Positions 29,623 through 41,300 of a DNA stretch of 64,000 bases are shown in pieces. Source of the DNA: Eleusine coracana subsp. coracana (Eukaryota; Streptophyta; Magnoliopsida; Poales; Poaceae); NCBI GenBank assembly GCA_032690845.1, contig CM064417.1, forward strand, positions 23,513,622-23,577,621, read 5' to 3'. The notes below the pieces were generated by a model, which was not told where the DNA came from, did not search any database, and saw nothing but the letters and a program-made list of their open reading frames with translations. Position numbers and translations under genes: made by a program. Numbering within the stretch: position 1 is the first letter of the stretch; every line of letters starts with the position of its first letter.

Positions 29623-30388
29623 TTACATGGTTGGTGCAACTTCTTTCTTCCGCCATACTTGTTTGATTTTCTTAGGTTTGGCAGTGACCTTCTTCTTTGT
29701 TACTTTTGGCTTGTTCTTCTTTTTGGGCAGTGGTTGTGTATTCTTGACTTTTACCACCGGTGCACCCGATTTTGGTGGAATTGGATACAACTCAACCTTT
29801 TGCATCGTGTAAGAATTTTTACCATAAAAGATGCGTACCATTGTGCATTGTTCAACTCAGGGCTTGAAGGAAAACTTCTCGTCATGCCCATTGATTCTAA
29901 GGTGGATTTCTCTAGCCCCAACGTCAATGTTGGCATATCTGGTGCTAAGGAATGGTCTTCGTTGTATAAGAGGCATCTTCACATTGGCCTCCATGTCTAG
30001 CACCAGAAAGTCAACGGGAACGAGGAAGTTCCTTATTTTGATGGGTACGTCCTCCGCAATGCCCGCCGGGTAGCGAACGGATTCATCGGCAAGATGCAAG
30101 CACATTGCTATAGGGGATAATGAATTAACATTTTGTCATACACCACCTTTGGCCTGACGCTCATGCTTGCCCCCAAGTCACAAAGGGCGTTGTTGAAGTG
30201 TTGCATTCCAATGGAACACGAGATGATTGGGCATCCCGAGTTTTGCTTCTTTTCTAACAGAGAGTACAAAATGGCAGCGCTGCATTCCTCTGTTAATTTG
30301 ATGACTTCGGTGGATAGCATTGGGCGTTTATTATTGAGGATGTCCTTCAGGTACTTCCCCTTATGGCCACGGGCCTCAAATGCAAGAC
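29623..30388 (-). pseudogene. Athila-type protease followed by Lys-rich tail, truncated at its 5' side by the CACTA element
   Basis: Minus strand: GHKGKYLKDILNNKRP, VIKLTEECSAAILYSLLEKK, HFNNALCDLGASMSVRPKVV with the protease Asp in CDLGAS, then (frame change near 30107) YPAGIAEDVPIKIRNFLVPV, DFLVLDMEANVKMPLIQRRP and IDVGAREIHLRINGHDEKF. The frame shifts again at about 29845 to PKKKNKPKVTKKKVTAKPKK and IKQVWRKKE and stops at 29623. No RT follows: the next element part is the ORF2 promoter region. The basic tail matches the one at 9390-9470. The upstream gag was removed where the CACTA element begins (30389). Confidence 0.82.
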
Positions 30389-30426
30389 CACTAATTTGGC
30401 TGCAATAGGGTGTTGTATTGCCCCCA

Positions 30427-30880
30427 AACTTTAGGATGGTGGTAATATGTGGCCTTATTGCAAGGTCATATTTAAGTTGCCATTATTACGCTTTTCTTGC
30501 TATAAAAGGTGTTATAGCAGCCATTGTTTGGATTCTCGTGGCAAATGGCTATGGCTATTGCCAGGATGCATAGGCGTGGCAGTAGTAGTTGCGTCATTGC
30601 AACAAATTGGTGCTATTGCAGCTGATGTAGTTGTGGTTGATTGTTCGCGGGCCTCAATTGTAAGAACTTTAGGATGGTGGTAATATATGGCCTTATTTCA
30701 AGGCTGTATTTGTGTTGCAATTATTAAGCCTTTTCTTGCAATAAAAAGGTGCTATAGCAGCCATTGTTTGGATTCTCGTGGCAAATGGCTGTTGTATGGG
30801 CAGGACGCATAGGCGTGGCATTAGTAGTAGTGTCATTGCAATAATTTGGCGCTATTGCAATAGGGTATTTGAGTTGGGAA
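30427..30880. repeat. 238-bp direct duplication in the CACTA subterminal region
   Basis: AACTTTAGGATGGTGGTAAT at 30427 recurs at 30665; similarity continues through AGCAGCCATTGTTTGGATTC, TCGTGGCAAATGGCT and GCATAGGCGTGGCA. The copies differ by scattered substitutions. The repeated TTGCAAT words lie in both. Confidence 0.85.
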
Positions 30881-31019
30881 AAGAAATTGGTGACTGATGC
30901 AATAGGTACGAGGATAATGAATCGACTTATGTGTCTCTGGAGGCAACAACATGCTGGTATTGCCACAGTATTTTGTGGCTGCAAAAACATTCAAAGTCAT
31001 TGCAATTGGTATGCAGGAA

Positions 31020-31690
31020 GGGGGCGGTTAACGCACGACCCGCATTAGGGGATCCAGCGACCCCACCCGCCGCGTGCCAGGTCGCCGTTCCAACCGCGTC
31101 GCCGAGTCCACCCGCCTCCGCCGCGTCTCCCGCCATTTGTGCTACGAGCATCGTCAACCATTTCTGCCACGCTCCCGGGCACCGTCTCACCGCACCACCG
31201 AGCCGCTGACCGCCCCCCCCCCCTCCCGAATCCTTCCATATCCGCCGGAATGCAGCAGCCCCTTACAATCCGAACCTCGAACCCCGCCGCCGATAACCGC
31301 CACGCTCTGCCACCGCTTCATCCCACCCGCCGCGCTCCGCCTCCACCGCGGGCGATAACCGCCACTGGTGTTGTGGCAGCGCCCTCGCCGCCGCGACACA
31401 CCGCCCGCCCCGCCGTTGCGCTCTGCCACCACTTCGCGCCGCTCCAATTCACCGCCGGCGATAACCGCCACCGGCATCGCGGCGGTGAGGGCACTGCCGC
31501 GATGCTCCGCCTGCTTGGCCGCCACGCTCCGCCACCGCTCCGCCCGCCGACCGCAGCGCTCTGCCCGGCCCATCTCATCTTGTCGTTGCATCTCCTTGGG
31601 CTGGCCCATGGCTAGGTAGGCCAGGCTGCACGTAGAGGGGTCGCATGCTCGTGCTTCCGTGCGACCCCTCGCATTAAACTTTTAGATGCA
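31020..31690. other. GC-rich block in the CACTA element, origin unknown
   Basis: An abrupt change to very C-rich, CpG-rich sequence (CCGCC, CACCGC, GCCGCC runs; an 11-C run at 31207-31217). Open frames on both strands are low-complexity Pro/Arg/Ala and I do not call a gene. It could be captured host sequence (a promoter or first exon) or element leader. It ends near a hairpin GAGGGGTCGCA (31637-31647) / TGCGACCCCTC (31662-31672). Confidence 0.5.
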
Positions 31691-32301
31691 GGAACTCAAA
31701 GGATCGATCACCATTGGCGGAGCTACAGGGTGGAGATTTGGGCCAACGGCCCACCCCACCACACCCTAGTGCCCAATAGGCCAAGGAGAGGGAACAACCA
31801 GGCGGTCCAGACAGGCCTTGTGAGTTGTGACGATCGCAAGGCAAGCATCCAAGCAAAGCAACGAATTAGCCGTCGAGGTGATCGGCGGCAATTCAAAGAG
31901 AGTTCTACACGTTCGCGTGCAGCAGTTGTGTGGCTGCAGCGTGAGGCCTGATCGATGTTTGCGGCTGTTGCATGCTCCACTGCTCCATATCCGGTGATCC
32001 TAGGTAATCCTAGGTAAGCAATTCAACTATTTAATCTGGCTGGCTACTTGCTCGTCTAAATAATTACTACTAGTCTGACAATGATACGTTGCCTCCCCTG
32101 GTGAGCCTCCAATATACAGTGACATACAGATCAGAAGGGCGACGATCATGTGACCCTCGGCGACCATGAACGCGCTCGATTGCGTGACCCTCGGTGACCA
32201 CGACCGTGCTTTTGCAATGAGATCAGGGTCTGCCGCCATATCTAGGCTTCGAGGCCAGGTAGTTTGTTGATCTCGTTGTGATCATATACTTGTTATGCAG
32301 G
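31691..32301 (+). other. CACTA 5' leader, probably with an intron
   Basis: No coding frame. It ends with TTGTTATGCAG (32291-32301), a good 3' splice site, 4 nt before the TNP2 ATG. A CGTGACCCTCGG-type phrase repeats at 32151 and 32183. Confidence 0.45.
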
Positions 32302-32305
32302 ATAA

Positions 32306-33781
32306 TGTCATCGTTCAATGATGGTGATAAAAGGAGTTGGATGCGCTTGCCTCGACATTCTGAAGAGTGGATGCAGAAATTCAGAAACTTTTTGGAAATA
32401 ACATTTGCTGGCACATCAAGAGGTGGAACTGCTGTGTGCCCCTATGCTAGATGTCAATGCATGGTTTCTGAAGTGCAGTCTGAGGTTCAGAAACATTTGC
32501 TTGATCGAGGTTTTGCTGAATGTTTCATAAGAGAAGGCCAAAGTTCATCAAATGCGACTATCAATACACATGACATTAGACGATGCACCATATGATGTTG
32601 TGCAGAATGAAGATGCAGCACTAATAGATTCTATAGTGCAGAACGAAGAAGACTCACCACATGATTTTGGTGTAGACAACGATGATGAAGAAGGTGAAGC
32701 AAGTGATGACCGTGCTGGCACTAATGCTATGATTCGATCCCTTATCAGAGGCTATGTACGAGGTGAAATGAAGGACGAACCCGGTAATGAGCAGCCGAAT
32801 GAATGTGCAAAGATAGTTTTTAGTTTATTAAAGGAGGTAGAAAAGGAATTGTATCTAGGTTGCAAAGAGGCTACAAAGATTTCGTTTATTGTGAAACTTT
32901 TTCATATTAAGTGCATGTGGGATGTAAGTATCAAAGCAATGGATGCCTTTCTTCATCTGATCACAACGATTCTCCCTAAAGGACATTGTATCCCAGAGTC
33001 AATGGATAAAGTGCAAAGGGTGGTTCGAGATCTAGGCTTGGACTATGTAAAGATAGATGCTTGTGAGAATGATTATGTGTTATTTTGGAAGGAAAATGAG
33101 GAGCTGGATACATGTCCCATATGTAAAGTGTCAAGGTGGAAAAATATTGAGGAGGGTGCTGAGAAGGGCATTGCGGATGGTGCTATAGATGCAAGTAATC
33201 CTACTAAGAAGCGGTTGCCACGTAAGATCCTACGCTACTTTCCTCTCATTCCTAGGCTGCAAAGAATGTATATGTCTACGAGGACATAGAAGGAAATAAG
33301 ATGGCTCAAGAAAGGACGTGTGAAGAATGGAAAAATGCGCCACCCCGCTAACTCAAAGGCGTGGAAGAACATTGATAGCTTACATGAAAGGTTTGCATCG
33401 GATCCTCGTAATGTTAGGTTGGGTCTTGCTTCTGATGGCTTCAATCCCTTTGGGGTGCAAAATATTAAGCACACAATATGGCCAGTTGTCCTAATCCCTT
33501 ACAATTTGCCTCCCTGGTTGGGCCTCAAACAATCAAATTAAATTCTGTCAATGTTGATACCTGGTTCCAGGTCTCCTGGAATGAATATTGATGTATATTT
33601 GAGGCCCCTTATAGAGGAGTTGAAGGAGCTTTGGGTAAATGGTGTGGTAACATGGGATACCAAGGCTAGGAAGAAGTTTAAATTACATGCTCTCCTACTT
33701 TGGACAATTAATGACTTTCCTGCATATGCGATGCTTTCTGGTTGGCGCACAAAAGATAAATTTGCATGTCCATACTGCCAC
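32306..33781 (+). pseudogene. CACTA TNP2-type transposase, truncated by the satellite array
   Basis: The transposase cuts and moves CACTA elements. Frame 1 starts at the ATG at 32306 (MSSFNDGDKRSWMRLPRHSE) and carries the transposase-associated N-terminal domain (CPYARCQCMVSEVQSEVQKH, LLDRGFAECFI). A frameshift at about 32552-32590 leads to an acidic linker and then TNP2 blocks: CKEATKISFIVKLFHIKCMW, DLGLDYVKIDACENDYVLFW, CPICKVSRWK, MRHPANSKAWKNID, FASDPRNVRLGLASDGFNPF, WPVVLIPYNLPPWL, SPGMNIDVYLRPLIEELKEL, WTINDFPAYAMLSGWRTK, FACPYCHF. In-frame stops: TAG 33287-33289 and TAA 33539-33541. It ends mid-domain at 33781, so the C-terminal part is missing. Confidence 0.88.
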
Positions 33782-36700
33782 TTTAAGCTGCAACGAGCCC
33801 CTTAGCATTTTTGCTAAGTTTTTGAAAAACGCCACCCTCTCCATCGAAGTGCTAGGGGCGAGGTGTTTTAGGATGAACCGTTAGACGGGTTTGGGCTGCA
33901 ACGAGCCCCTTAGCATTTTTGCTAAGTTTTTAAAAAACGCCACCCTCCCCTTCGAAGTGCTAGGGGCCAGGTGTTTTAGGGCGAACCCTTAGACGGGTTT
34001 ACGTTGCAATGAGCCCCTTAGCATTTTTGCTAAGTTTTTGAAAAAAGGCCACCCTCCCCTTCGAAGTGCTAGGGGCAAGGTGTTTTAGGGCAAACCCTTA
34101 GACGGGTTTGGTCTGCATCGAGCCCCATAGAATTTTTGCTAAGCTTTTGACAAATGCCACCCTCCCCTTTGAAGTGCTAGGGGCGAGGTGTTTTAGGGCA
34201 AACCCTTAGACGGGTTCGGGCTGCATCGAGCCCCTTAGAATTTTTGCTAAGCTTTTGACAAATGCCACCCTCCCCTTCGAAGTGCTAGGAGCGAGGTGTT
34301 TTAGGGCGAACCCTTAGACGGGTTTAAGCTGCAACGAGCCCCTTTGCATTTTTGCTAAGTTTTTGAAAAATGCCACCGTTCCCTTCGAAGTGCTAGGGGT
34401 GAGGTGTTTTAGGGTGAACCCTTAGGCGGGGTTGGGCTGCGGTGAGCCCCTTTGCATTTTGGCTAAGTTTTTGAAAAATGCCACCCTCCCCCTCGAAGTG
34501 CTAGGGGCGAGGTGTTTTAGGGTGAACCCTTAGACAGGTTTGGGCTGCAACGAGCCCCTTAGCATTTTTGCTAAGTTTTTGAAAAACGCCACCCTCTCCA
34601 TCGAAGTGCTAGGGGCGAGGTGTTTTAGGACGAACCCTTAGACGGGTTTGCGCTGCAACGAGCCCCTTAGCATTTTTGCTAAGTTTTTGAAAAACGCCAC
34701 CCTCCCCGTCGCAGTGCTAGGGGCGAGGTGTTTTAGGGGGAACCCTTAGACAGGTTTGGGCTGCATCGAGCCCCTAAGAATTTTTGCTAAGTTTTTGAAA
34801 AATGCCACCCTCCCCTTCGAAGTGCTAGGAGCGAGGTGTTTTAGGGTGAACCCTTAGACGGGTTTAGGCTGCAATGAGCCCCTTAGTATTTTTGCTAAGT
34901 TTTTGAAAAATGCCACCCTCACCCTCGAAGTGCTAAGGGCGTGGTGTTTTAGGGCAAACCCTTAGACGGGTTTGGGCTGCATCGAGCCCCATAGAATTTT
35001 TGCTAACCTTTTGACAAATGCCACCCTCCCCTTTGAAGTGCTAGGGGCGAGGTGTTTTAGGGCAAACCCTTAGACGGGTTCGGGCTGCATCGAGCCCCTT
35101 AGAATTTTTGCTAAGCTTTTGACAAATGCCACCCTCCCCTTCGAAGTGCTAGGAGCGAGGTGTTTTAGGGCGAACCCTTAGACGGGTTTAAGCTGCAACG
35201 AGCCCCTTTGCATTTTTGCTAAGTTTTTGAAAAACGCCACCGTTCCCTTCGAAGTGCTAGGGGTGAGGTGTTTTAGAGTGAACCCTTAGGCGGGGTTGGG
35301 CTGCGGTGAGCCCCTTTGCATTTTGGCTAAGTTTTTGAAAAATGCCACCCTCCCCCTCGAAGTGCTAGGAGCGAGGTGTTTTAGGGCGAACCCTTAGACA
35401 GGTTTGGGCTGCAACGAGCCCCTTAGCATTTTTGCTAAGTTTTTGAAAAACGCCACCCTCTCCATCGAAGTGCTAGGGGCGAGGTGTTTTAGGACGAACC
35501 CTTAGACGGGTTTGCGCTGCAACGAGCCCCTTAGCATTTTTGCTAAGTTTTTGAAAAACGCCACCCTCCCCTTCGAAGTGCTAGGGGCGAGGTGTTTCAG
35601 GGCGAACCCTTAGAAGGGTTTAGGCTGCAACGAGCCCCTTTGCATTTTTGCTAAGTTTTTGAAAAATGCCACCCTCCCCTTCGAAGTGCTAGGAGCGAGG
35701 TGTTTTAGGGTGAACCCTTAGATGGGTTTAGGCTGCAATGAGCCCCTTAGCATTTTTGCTAAGTTTTTGAAAAATGCCACCCTCACCCTCGAAGTGCTAA
35801 GGGCGTGGTGTTTTAGGGCGAACCCTTAGACGGGTTTGGGCTGCAACGAGCCCCTTAGCATTTTTGCTAAGTTCTGGAAAAAGGCCACCCTCCCCTTCGA
35901 AGTGCTAGGGGCAAGGTGTTTTAGGGCAAACCCTTAGACGGGTTTGGGCTGCATCGAGCCCCTTAGAATTTTTGCTAAGTTTTTGAAAAATGCCACCCTC
36001 ACCCTCGAAGTGCTAAGGGCGTGGTGTTTTAGGGCGAACCCTTAGACGGGTTTGGGCTGCAACGAGCCCCTTAGCATTATTGCTAAGTTTTGGAAAAAGG
36101 CCACCCTCCCCTTCGAAGTGCTAGGGGCAAGGTGTTTTAGGGCAAACCCTTAGGCGGGTTTGGGCTGCATCGAGCCCCATAGAATTTTTGCTATGCTTTT
36201 GACAAATGCCACCCTCCCCTTTGAAGTGCTAGGGGCGAGGTGTTTTAGGGCAAACCCTTAGACTGGTTTGGGCTGCATCGAGCCCCTTAGAATTTTTGCT
36301 ACGCTTTTGACAAATGCCAACCTCCACTTTGAAGTGCTAGCAGCGAAGTGTTTTAGGGCGAACCCTTAGACGGGTTTAAGCTGCAACGAGCCCCTTAGCA
36401 TTTTTGCTAAGTTTTTGAAAAACGCCACCCTCTCCATCGAAGTGCTAGGGGCGAGGTGTTTTAGGATGAACCGTTAGACGGGTTTGGGCTGCAACGAGCC
36501 CCTTAGCATTTTTGCTAAGTTTTTAAAAAACGCCACCCTCCCCTTCGAAGTGCTAGGGGCCAGGTGTTTTAGGGCGAACCCTTAGACGGGTTTACGTTGC
36601 AATGAGCCCCTTAGCATTTTTGCTAAGTTTTTGAAAAAAGGCCACCCTCCCCTTCGAAGTGCTAGGGGCAAGGTGTTTTAGGGCAAACCCTTAGACGGGT

Positions 36701-37021
36701 TTGGGCTGCATCGAGCCCCATAGAATTTTTGCTAAGCTTTTGACAAATGCCACCCTCCCCTTTGAAGTGCTAGGGGCGAGGTGTTTTAGGGCAAACCCTT
36801 AGACGGGTTCGGGCTGCATCGAGCCCCTTAGAATTTTTGCTAAGCTTTTGACAAATGCCACCCTCCCCTTCGAAGTGCTAGGAGCGAGGTGTTTTAGGGC
36901 GAACCCTTAGACGGGTTTAAGCTGCAACGAGCCCCTTTGCATTTTGGCTAAGTTTTTGAAAAATGCCACCCTCCCCCTCGAAGTGCTAGGAGCGAGGTGT
37001 TTTAGGGCGAACCCTTAGACA

Positions 37022-38320
37022 GGTTTGGGCTGCAACGAGCCCCTTAGCATTTTTGCTAAGTTTTTGAAAAACGCCACCCTCTCCATCGAAGTGCTAGGGG
37101 CGAGGTGTTTTAGGACGAACCCTTAGACGCGTTTGCGCTGCAACGAGCCCCTTAGCATTTTTGCTAAGTTTTTGAAAAACGCCACCCTCCCCTTCGAAGT
37201 GCTAGGGGCGAGGTGTTTCAGGGCGAACCCTTAGAAGGGTTTAGGCTGCAACGAGCCCCTTTGCATTTTTGCTAAGTTTTTGAAAAATGCCACCCTCCCC
37301 TTCGAAGTGCTAGGAGCGAGGTGTTTTAGGGTGAACCCTTAGACGGGTTTAGGCTGCAATGAGCCCCTTAGCATTTTTGCTAAGTTTTTGAAAAATGCCA
37401 CCCTCACCCTCGAAGTGCTAAGGGCGTGGTGTTTTAGGGCGAACCCTTAGATGGGTTTGGGCTGCAACGAGCCCCTTAGCATTTTTGCTAAGTTTTTGAA
37501 AAACGCCACCCTCTCCATCGAAGTGCTAGGGGCGAGGTGTTTTAGGACGAACCCTTAGACGGGTTTGCGCTGCAACGAGCCCCTTAGCATTTTTGCTAAG
37601 TTTTTGAAAAATGCCACCCTCCCCCTCGAAGTGCTAGGAGCGAGGTGTTTTAGGGCGAACCCTTAGACAGGTTTGGGCTGCAACGAGCCCCTTAGCATTT
37701 TTGCTAAGTTTTTGAAAAACGCCACCCTCTCCATCGAAGTGCTAGGGGCGAGGTGTTTTAGGACGAACCCTTAGACGCGTTTGCGCTGCAACGAGCCCCT
37801 TAGCATTTTTGCTAAGTTTTTGAAAAACGCCACCCTCCCCTTCGAAGTGCTAGGGGCGAGGTGTTTCAGGGCGAACCCTTAGAAGGGTTTAGGCTGCAAC
37901 GAGCCCCTTTGCATTTTTGCTAAGTTTTTGAAAAATGCCACCCTCCCCTTCGAAGTGCTAGGAGCGAGGTGTTTTAGGGTGAACCCTTAGACGGGTTTAG
38001 GCTGCAATGAGCCCCTTAGCATTTTTGCTAAGTTTTTGAAAAATGCCACCCTCACCCTCGAAGTGCTAAGGGCGTGGTGTTTTAGGGCGAACCCTTAGAT
38101 GGGTTTGGGCTGCAACGAGCCCCTTAGCATTTTTGCTAAGTTTTTGAAAAACGCCACCCTCTCCATCGAAGTGCTAGGGGCGAGGTGTTTTAGGACGAAC
38201 CCTTAGACGGGTTTGCGCTGCAACGAGCCCCTTAGCATTTTTGCTAAGTTTTTGAAAAACGCCACCCTCCCCTTCGAAGTGCTAGGGGCGAGGTGTTTCA
38301 GGGTGAACCCTTAGAAGGGT
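37022..38320. repeat. 6-monomer (648-bp) higher-order repeat
   Basis: The block with the private variant TTAGACGCGTTTGCGCTG recurs at 37124 and 37772, exactly 648 bp apart, with the monomers between in the same order. A third, partly matching block follows (TTAGACGGGTTTGCGCTG near 38203). Confidence 0.8.
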
Positions 38321-41300
38321 TTAGGCTGCAACGAGCCCCTTTGCATTTTTGCTAAGTTTTTGAAAAATGCCACCCTCCCCTTCGAAGTGCTAGGAGCGAG
38401 GTGTTTTAGGGTGAACCCTTAGACGGGTTTAGGCTGCAATGAGCCCCTTAGCATTTTTGCTAAGTTTTTGAAAAATGCCACCCTCACCCTCGAAGTGCTA
38501 AGGGCGTGGTGTTTTAGGGCGAACCCTTAGACGGGTTTGGGCTGCAACGAGCCCCTTAGCATTGTTGCTAAGTTCTGGAAAAAGGCCACCCTCCCCTTCG
38601 AAGTGCTAGGGGCAAGGTGTTTTAGGGCAAACCCTTAGACGGGTTTGGGCTGCATCGAGCACCTTAGAATTTTTGCTAAGTTTTTGAAAAATGCCACCCT
38701 CCCCTTCGAAGTGCTAGGGGCGAGGTGTTTTAGGGTGAACCCGTAGACGGGTTTAGGCTGCAATGAGCCCCTTAGAATTTTTGCTAAGCTTTTGACAAAT
38801 GCCAACCTCCACTTTGAAGTGCTAGCAGCGAAGTGTTTTAGGGCGAACCCTTAGACGGGTTTAAGCTGCAACGAGCCCCTTAGCATTTTTGCTATGTTTT
38901 TGAAAAACGCCACCCTCTCCATCGAAGTGCTAGGGGCGAGGTGTTTTAGGATGAACCGTTAGACGGGTTTGGGCTGCAACGAGCCCCTTAGCATTTTTGC
39001 TAAGTTTTTAAAAAACGCCACCCTCCCCTTCGAAGTGCTAGGGGCCAGGTGTTTTAGGGCGAACCCTTAGACGGGTTTACGTTGCAATGAGCCCCTTAGC
39101 ATTTTTGCTAAGTTTTTGAAAAAAGGCCACCCTCCCCTTCGAAGTGCTAGGGGCAAGGTGTTTTAGGGCAAACCCTTAGACGGGTTTGGGCTGCATCGAG
39201 CCCCATAGAATTTTTGCTAAGCTTTTGACAAATGCCACCCTCGCCTTTGAAGTGCTAGGGGCGAGGTGTTTTAGGGCAAACCCTTAGACGGGTTCGGGCT
39301 GCATCGAGCCCCTTAGAATTTTTGCTAAGCTTTTGACAAATGCCACCCTCCCCTTCGAAGTGCTAGGAGCGAGGTGTTTTAGGGCGAACCCTTAGACGGG
39401 TTTAAGCTGCAACGAGCCCCTTTGCATTTTTGCTAAGTTTTTGAAAAATTCCACCGTTCCCTTCGAAGTGCTAGGGGTGAGGTGTTTTAGGGTGAACCCT
39501 TAGGCGGGGTTGGGCTGCGGTGAGCCCCTTTGCATTTTGGCTAAGTTTTTGAAAAATGCCACCCTCCCCCTCGAAGTGCTAGGGGCGAGGTGTTTTAGGG
39601 CGAACCCTTAGACAGGTTTGGGCTGCAACGAGCCCCTTAGCATTTTTGCTAAGTTTTTGAAAAATGCCACCCTCACCCTCGAAGTGCTAAGGGCGTGGTG
39701 TTTTAGGGCGAACCATTAGACGGGTTTGCGCTGCAACGAGCCCCTTAGCATTTTTGCTAAGTTTTTGAAAAACGCCACCCTCCCCGTCGCAGTGCTAGGG
39801 GCGAGGTGTTTTTGGGGGAACCCTTAGACAGGTTTGGGCTGCATCGAGCCCCTAAGAATTTTTGCTAAGTTTTTGAAAAATGCCACCCTCCCCTTCGAAG
39901 TGCTAGGAGCGAGGTGTTTTAGGGTGAACCCTTAGACAGGTTTAGGCTGCAATGAGCCCCTTAGCATTTTTGCTAAGTTTTTGAAAAATGCCACCCTCAC
40001 CCTCGAAGTGCTAAGGGCGTGGTGTTTTAGGGCGAACCCTTAGACGGGTTTGGGCTGCAACGAGCCCCTTAGCATTATTGCTAAGTTTTGGAAAAAGGCC
40101 ACCCTCCCCTTCGAAGTGCTAGGGGCAAGGTGTTTTAGGGCAAACCCTTAGACGGGTTTGGGCTGCATCGAGCCCCATAGAATTTTTGCTTAGCTTTTGA
40201 CAAATGCCACCCTCCCCTTTGAAGTGCTAGGGGCGAGGTGTTTTAGGGCAAACCCTTAGACGGGTTCGGGCTGCATCGAGCCCCTTAGAATTTTTGCTAA
40301 GCTTTTGACAAATGCCACCCTCCCCTTCGAAGTGCTAGGAGCGAGGTGTTTTAGGGCGAACCCTTAGACGGGTTTGGGCTGCAACGAGCCCCTTAGCATT
40401 TTTGCTAAGTTTTTGAAAAACGCCACCCTCCCCTTCGAAGTGCTAGGGGCGAGGTGTTTCAGGGCGAACCCTTAGAAGGGTTTAGGCTGCAACGAGCCCC
40501 TTTGCATTTTTGCTAAGTTTTTGAAAAATGCCACCCTCCCCTTCGAAGTGCTAGGAGCGAGGTGTTTTAGGGTGAACCCTTAGACGGGTTTAGGCTGCAA
40601 TGAGCCCCTTAGCATTTTTGCTAAGTTTTTGAAAAATGCCACCCTCACCCTCGAAGTGCTAAGGGCGTGGTGTTTTAGGGCGAACCCTTAGACGGGTTTG
40701 GGCTGCAACGAGCCCCTTAGCATTTTTGCTAAGTTCTGGAAAAAGGCCACCCTCCCCTTCGAAGTGCTAGGGGCAAGGTGTTTTAGGGCAAACCCTTAGA
40801 CGGGTTTGGGCTGCATCGAGCACCTTAGAATTTTTGCTAAGTTTTTGAAAAATGCCACCCTCCCCGTCGAAGTGCTAGGGGCGAGGTGTTTTAGGGTGAA
40901 CCCGTAGACGGGATTAGGCTGCAATGAGCCCCTTAGAATTTTTGCTAAGCTTTTGACAAATGCCAACCTCCACTTTGAAGTGCTAGCAGCGAAGTGTTTT
41001 AGGGCGAACCCTTAGACGGGTTTAAGCTGCAACGAGCCCCTTAGCATTTTTGCTAAGTTTTTGAAAAACGCCACCCTCTCCATCGAAGTGCTAGGGGCGA
41101 GGTGTTTTAGGATGAACCGTTAGACGGGTTTGGGCTGCAACGAGCCCCTTAGCATTTTTGCTAAGTTTTTAAAAAACGCCACCCTCCCCTTCGAAGTGCT
41201 AGGGGCCAGGTGTTTTAGGGCGAACCCTTAGACGGGTTTACGTTGCAATGAGCCCCTTAGCATTTTTGCTAAGTTTTTGAAAAAAGGCCACCCTCCCCTT

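Larger units (their letters stand above)
30389..33781 (+). mobile_element. CACTA (En/Spm) DNA transposon, 5' part
   Basis: Starts CACTAATTTGGCTGCAATAG exactly where the Athila protease homology ends; GAC (30386-30388) would be the 3-bp target duplication. The first about 620 bp hold repeated TTGCAATAG/GCTATTGCA/TGCTATAGCAG words like the subterminal repeats bound by TNPA-type proteins. A TNP2 transposase gene follows from 32302 and is cut at 33781 by the satellite array. The 3' terminus is not in the window. The 5' end rests on five bases plus the subterminal pattern, so it needs the partner terminus for proof. Confidence 0.65.

Noticed and set aside
29492..30000. Plus-strand frames of 106 and 135 codons
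   Set aside because: They are shadows of the minus-strand protease and Lys-rich tail, which match known element proteins.
31045..31615. Overlapping open frames of 80-158 codons on both strands of the GC-rich block
   Set aside because: GC-rich DNA has few stops by chance; the products are low-complexity and no domain is visible.
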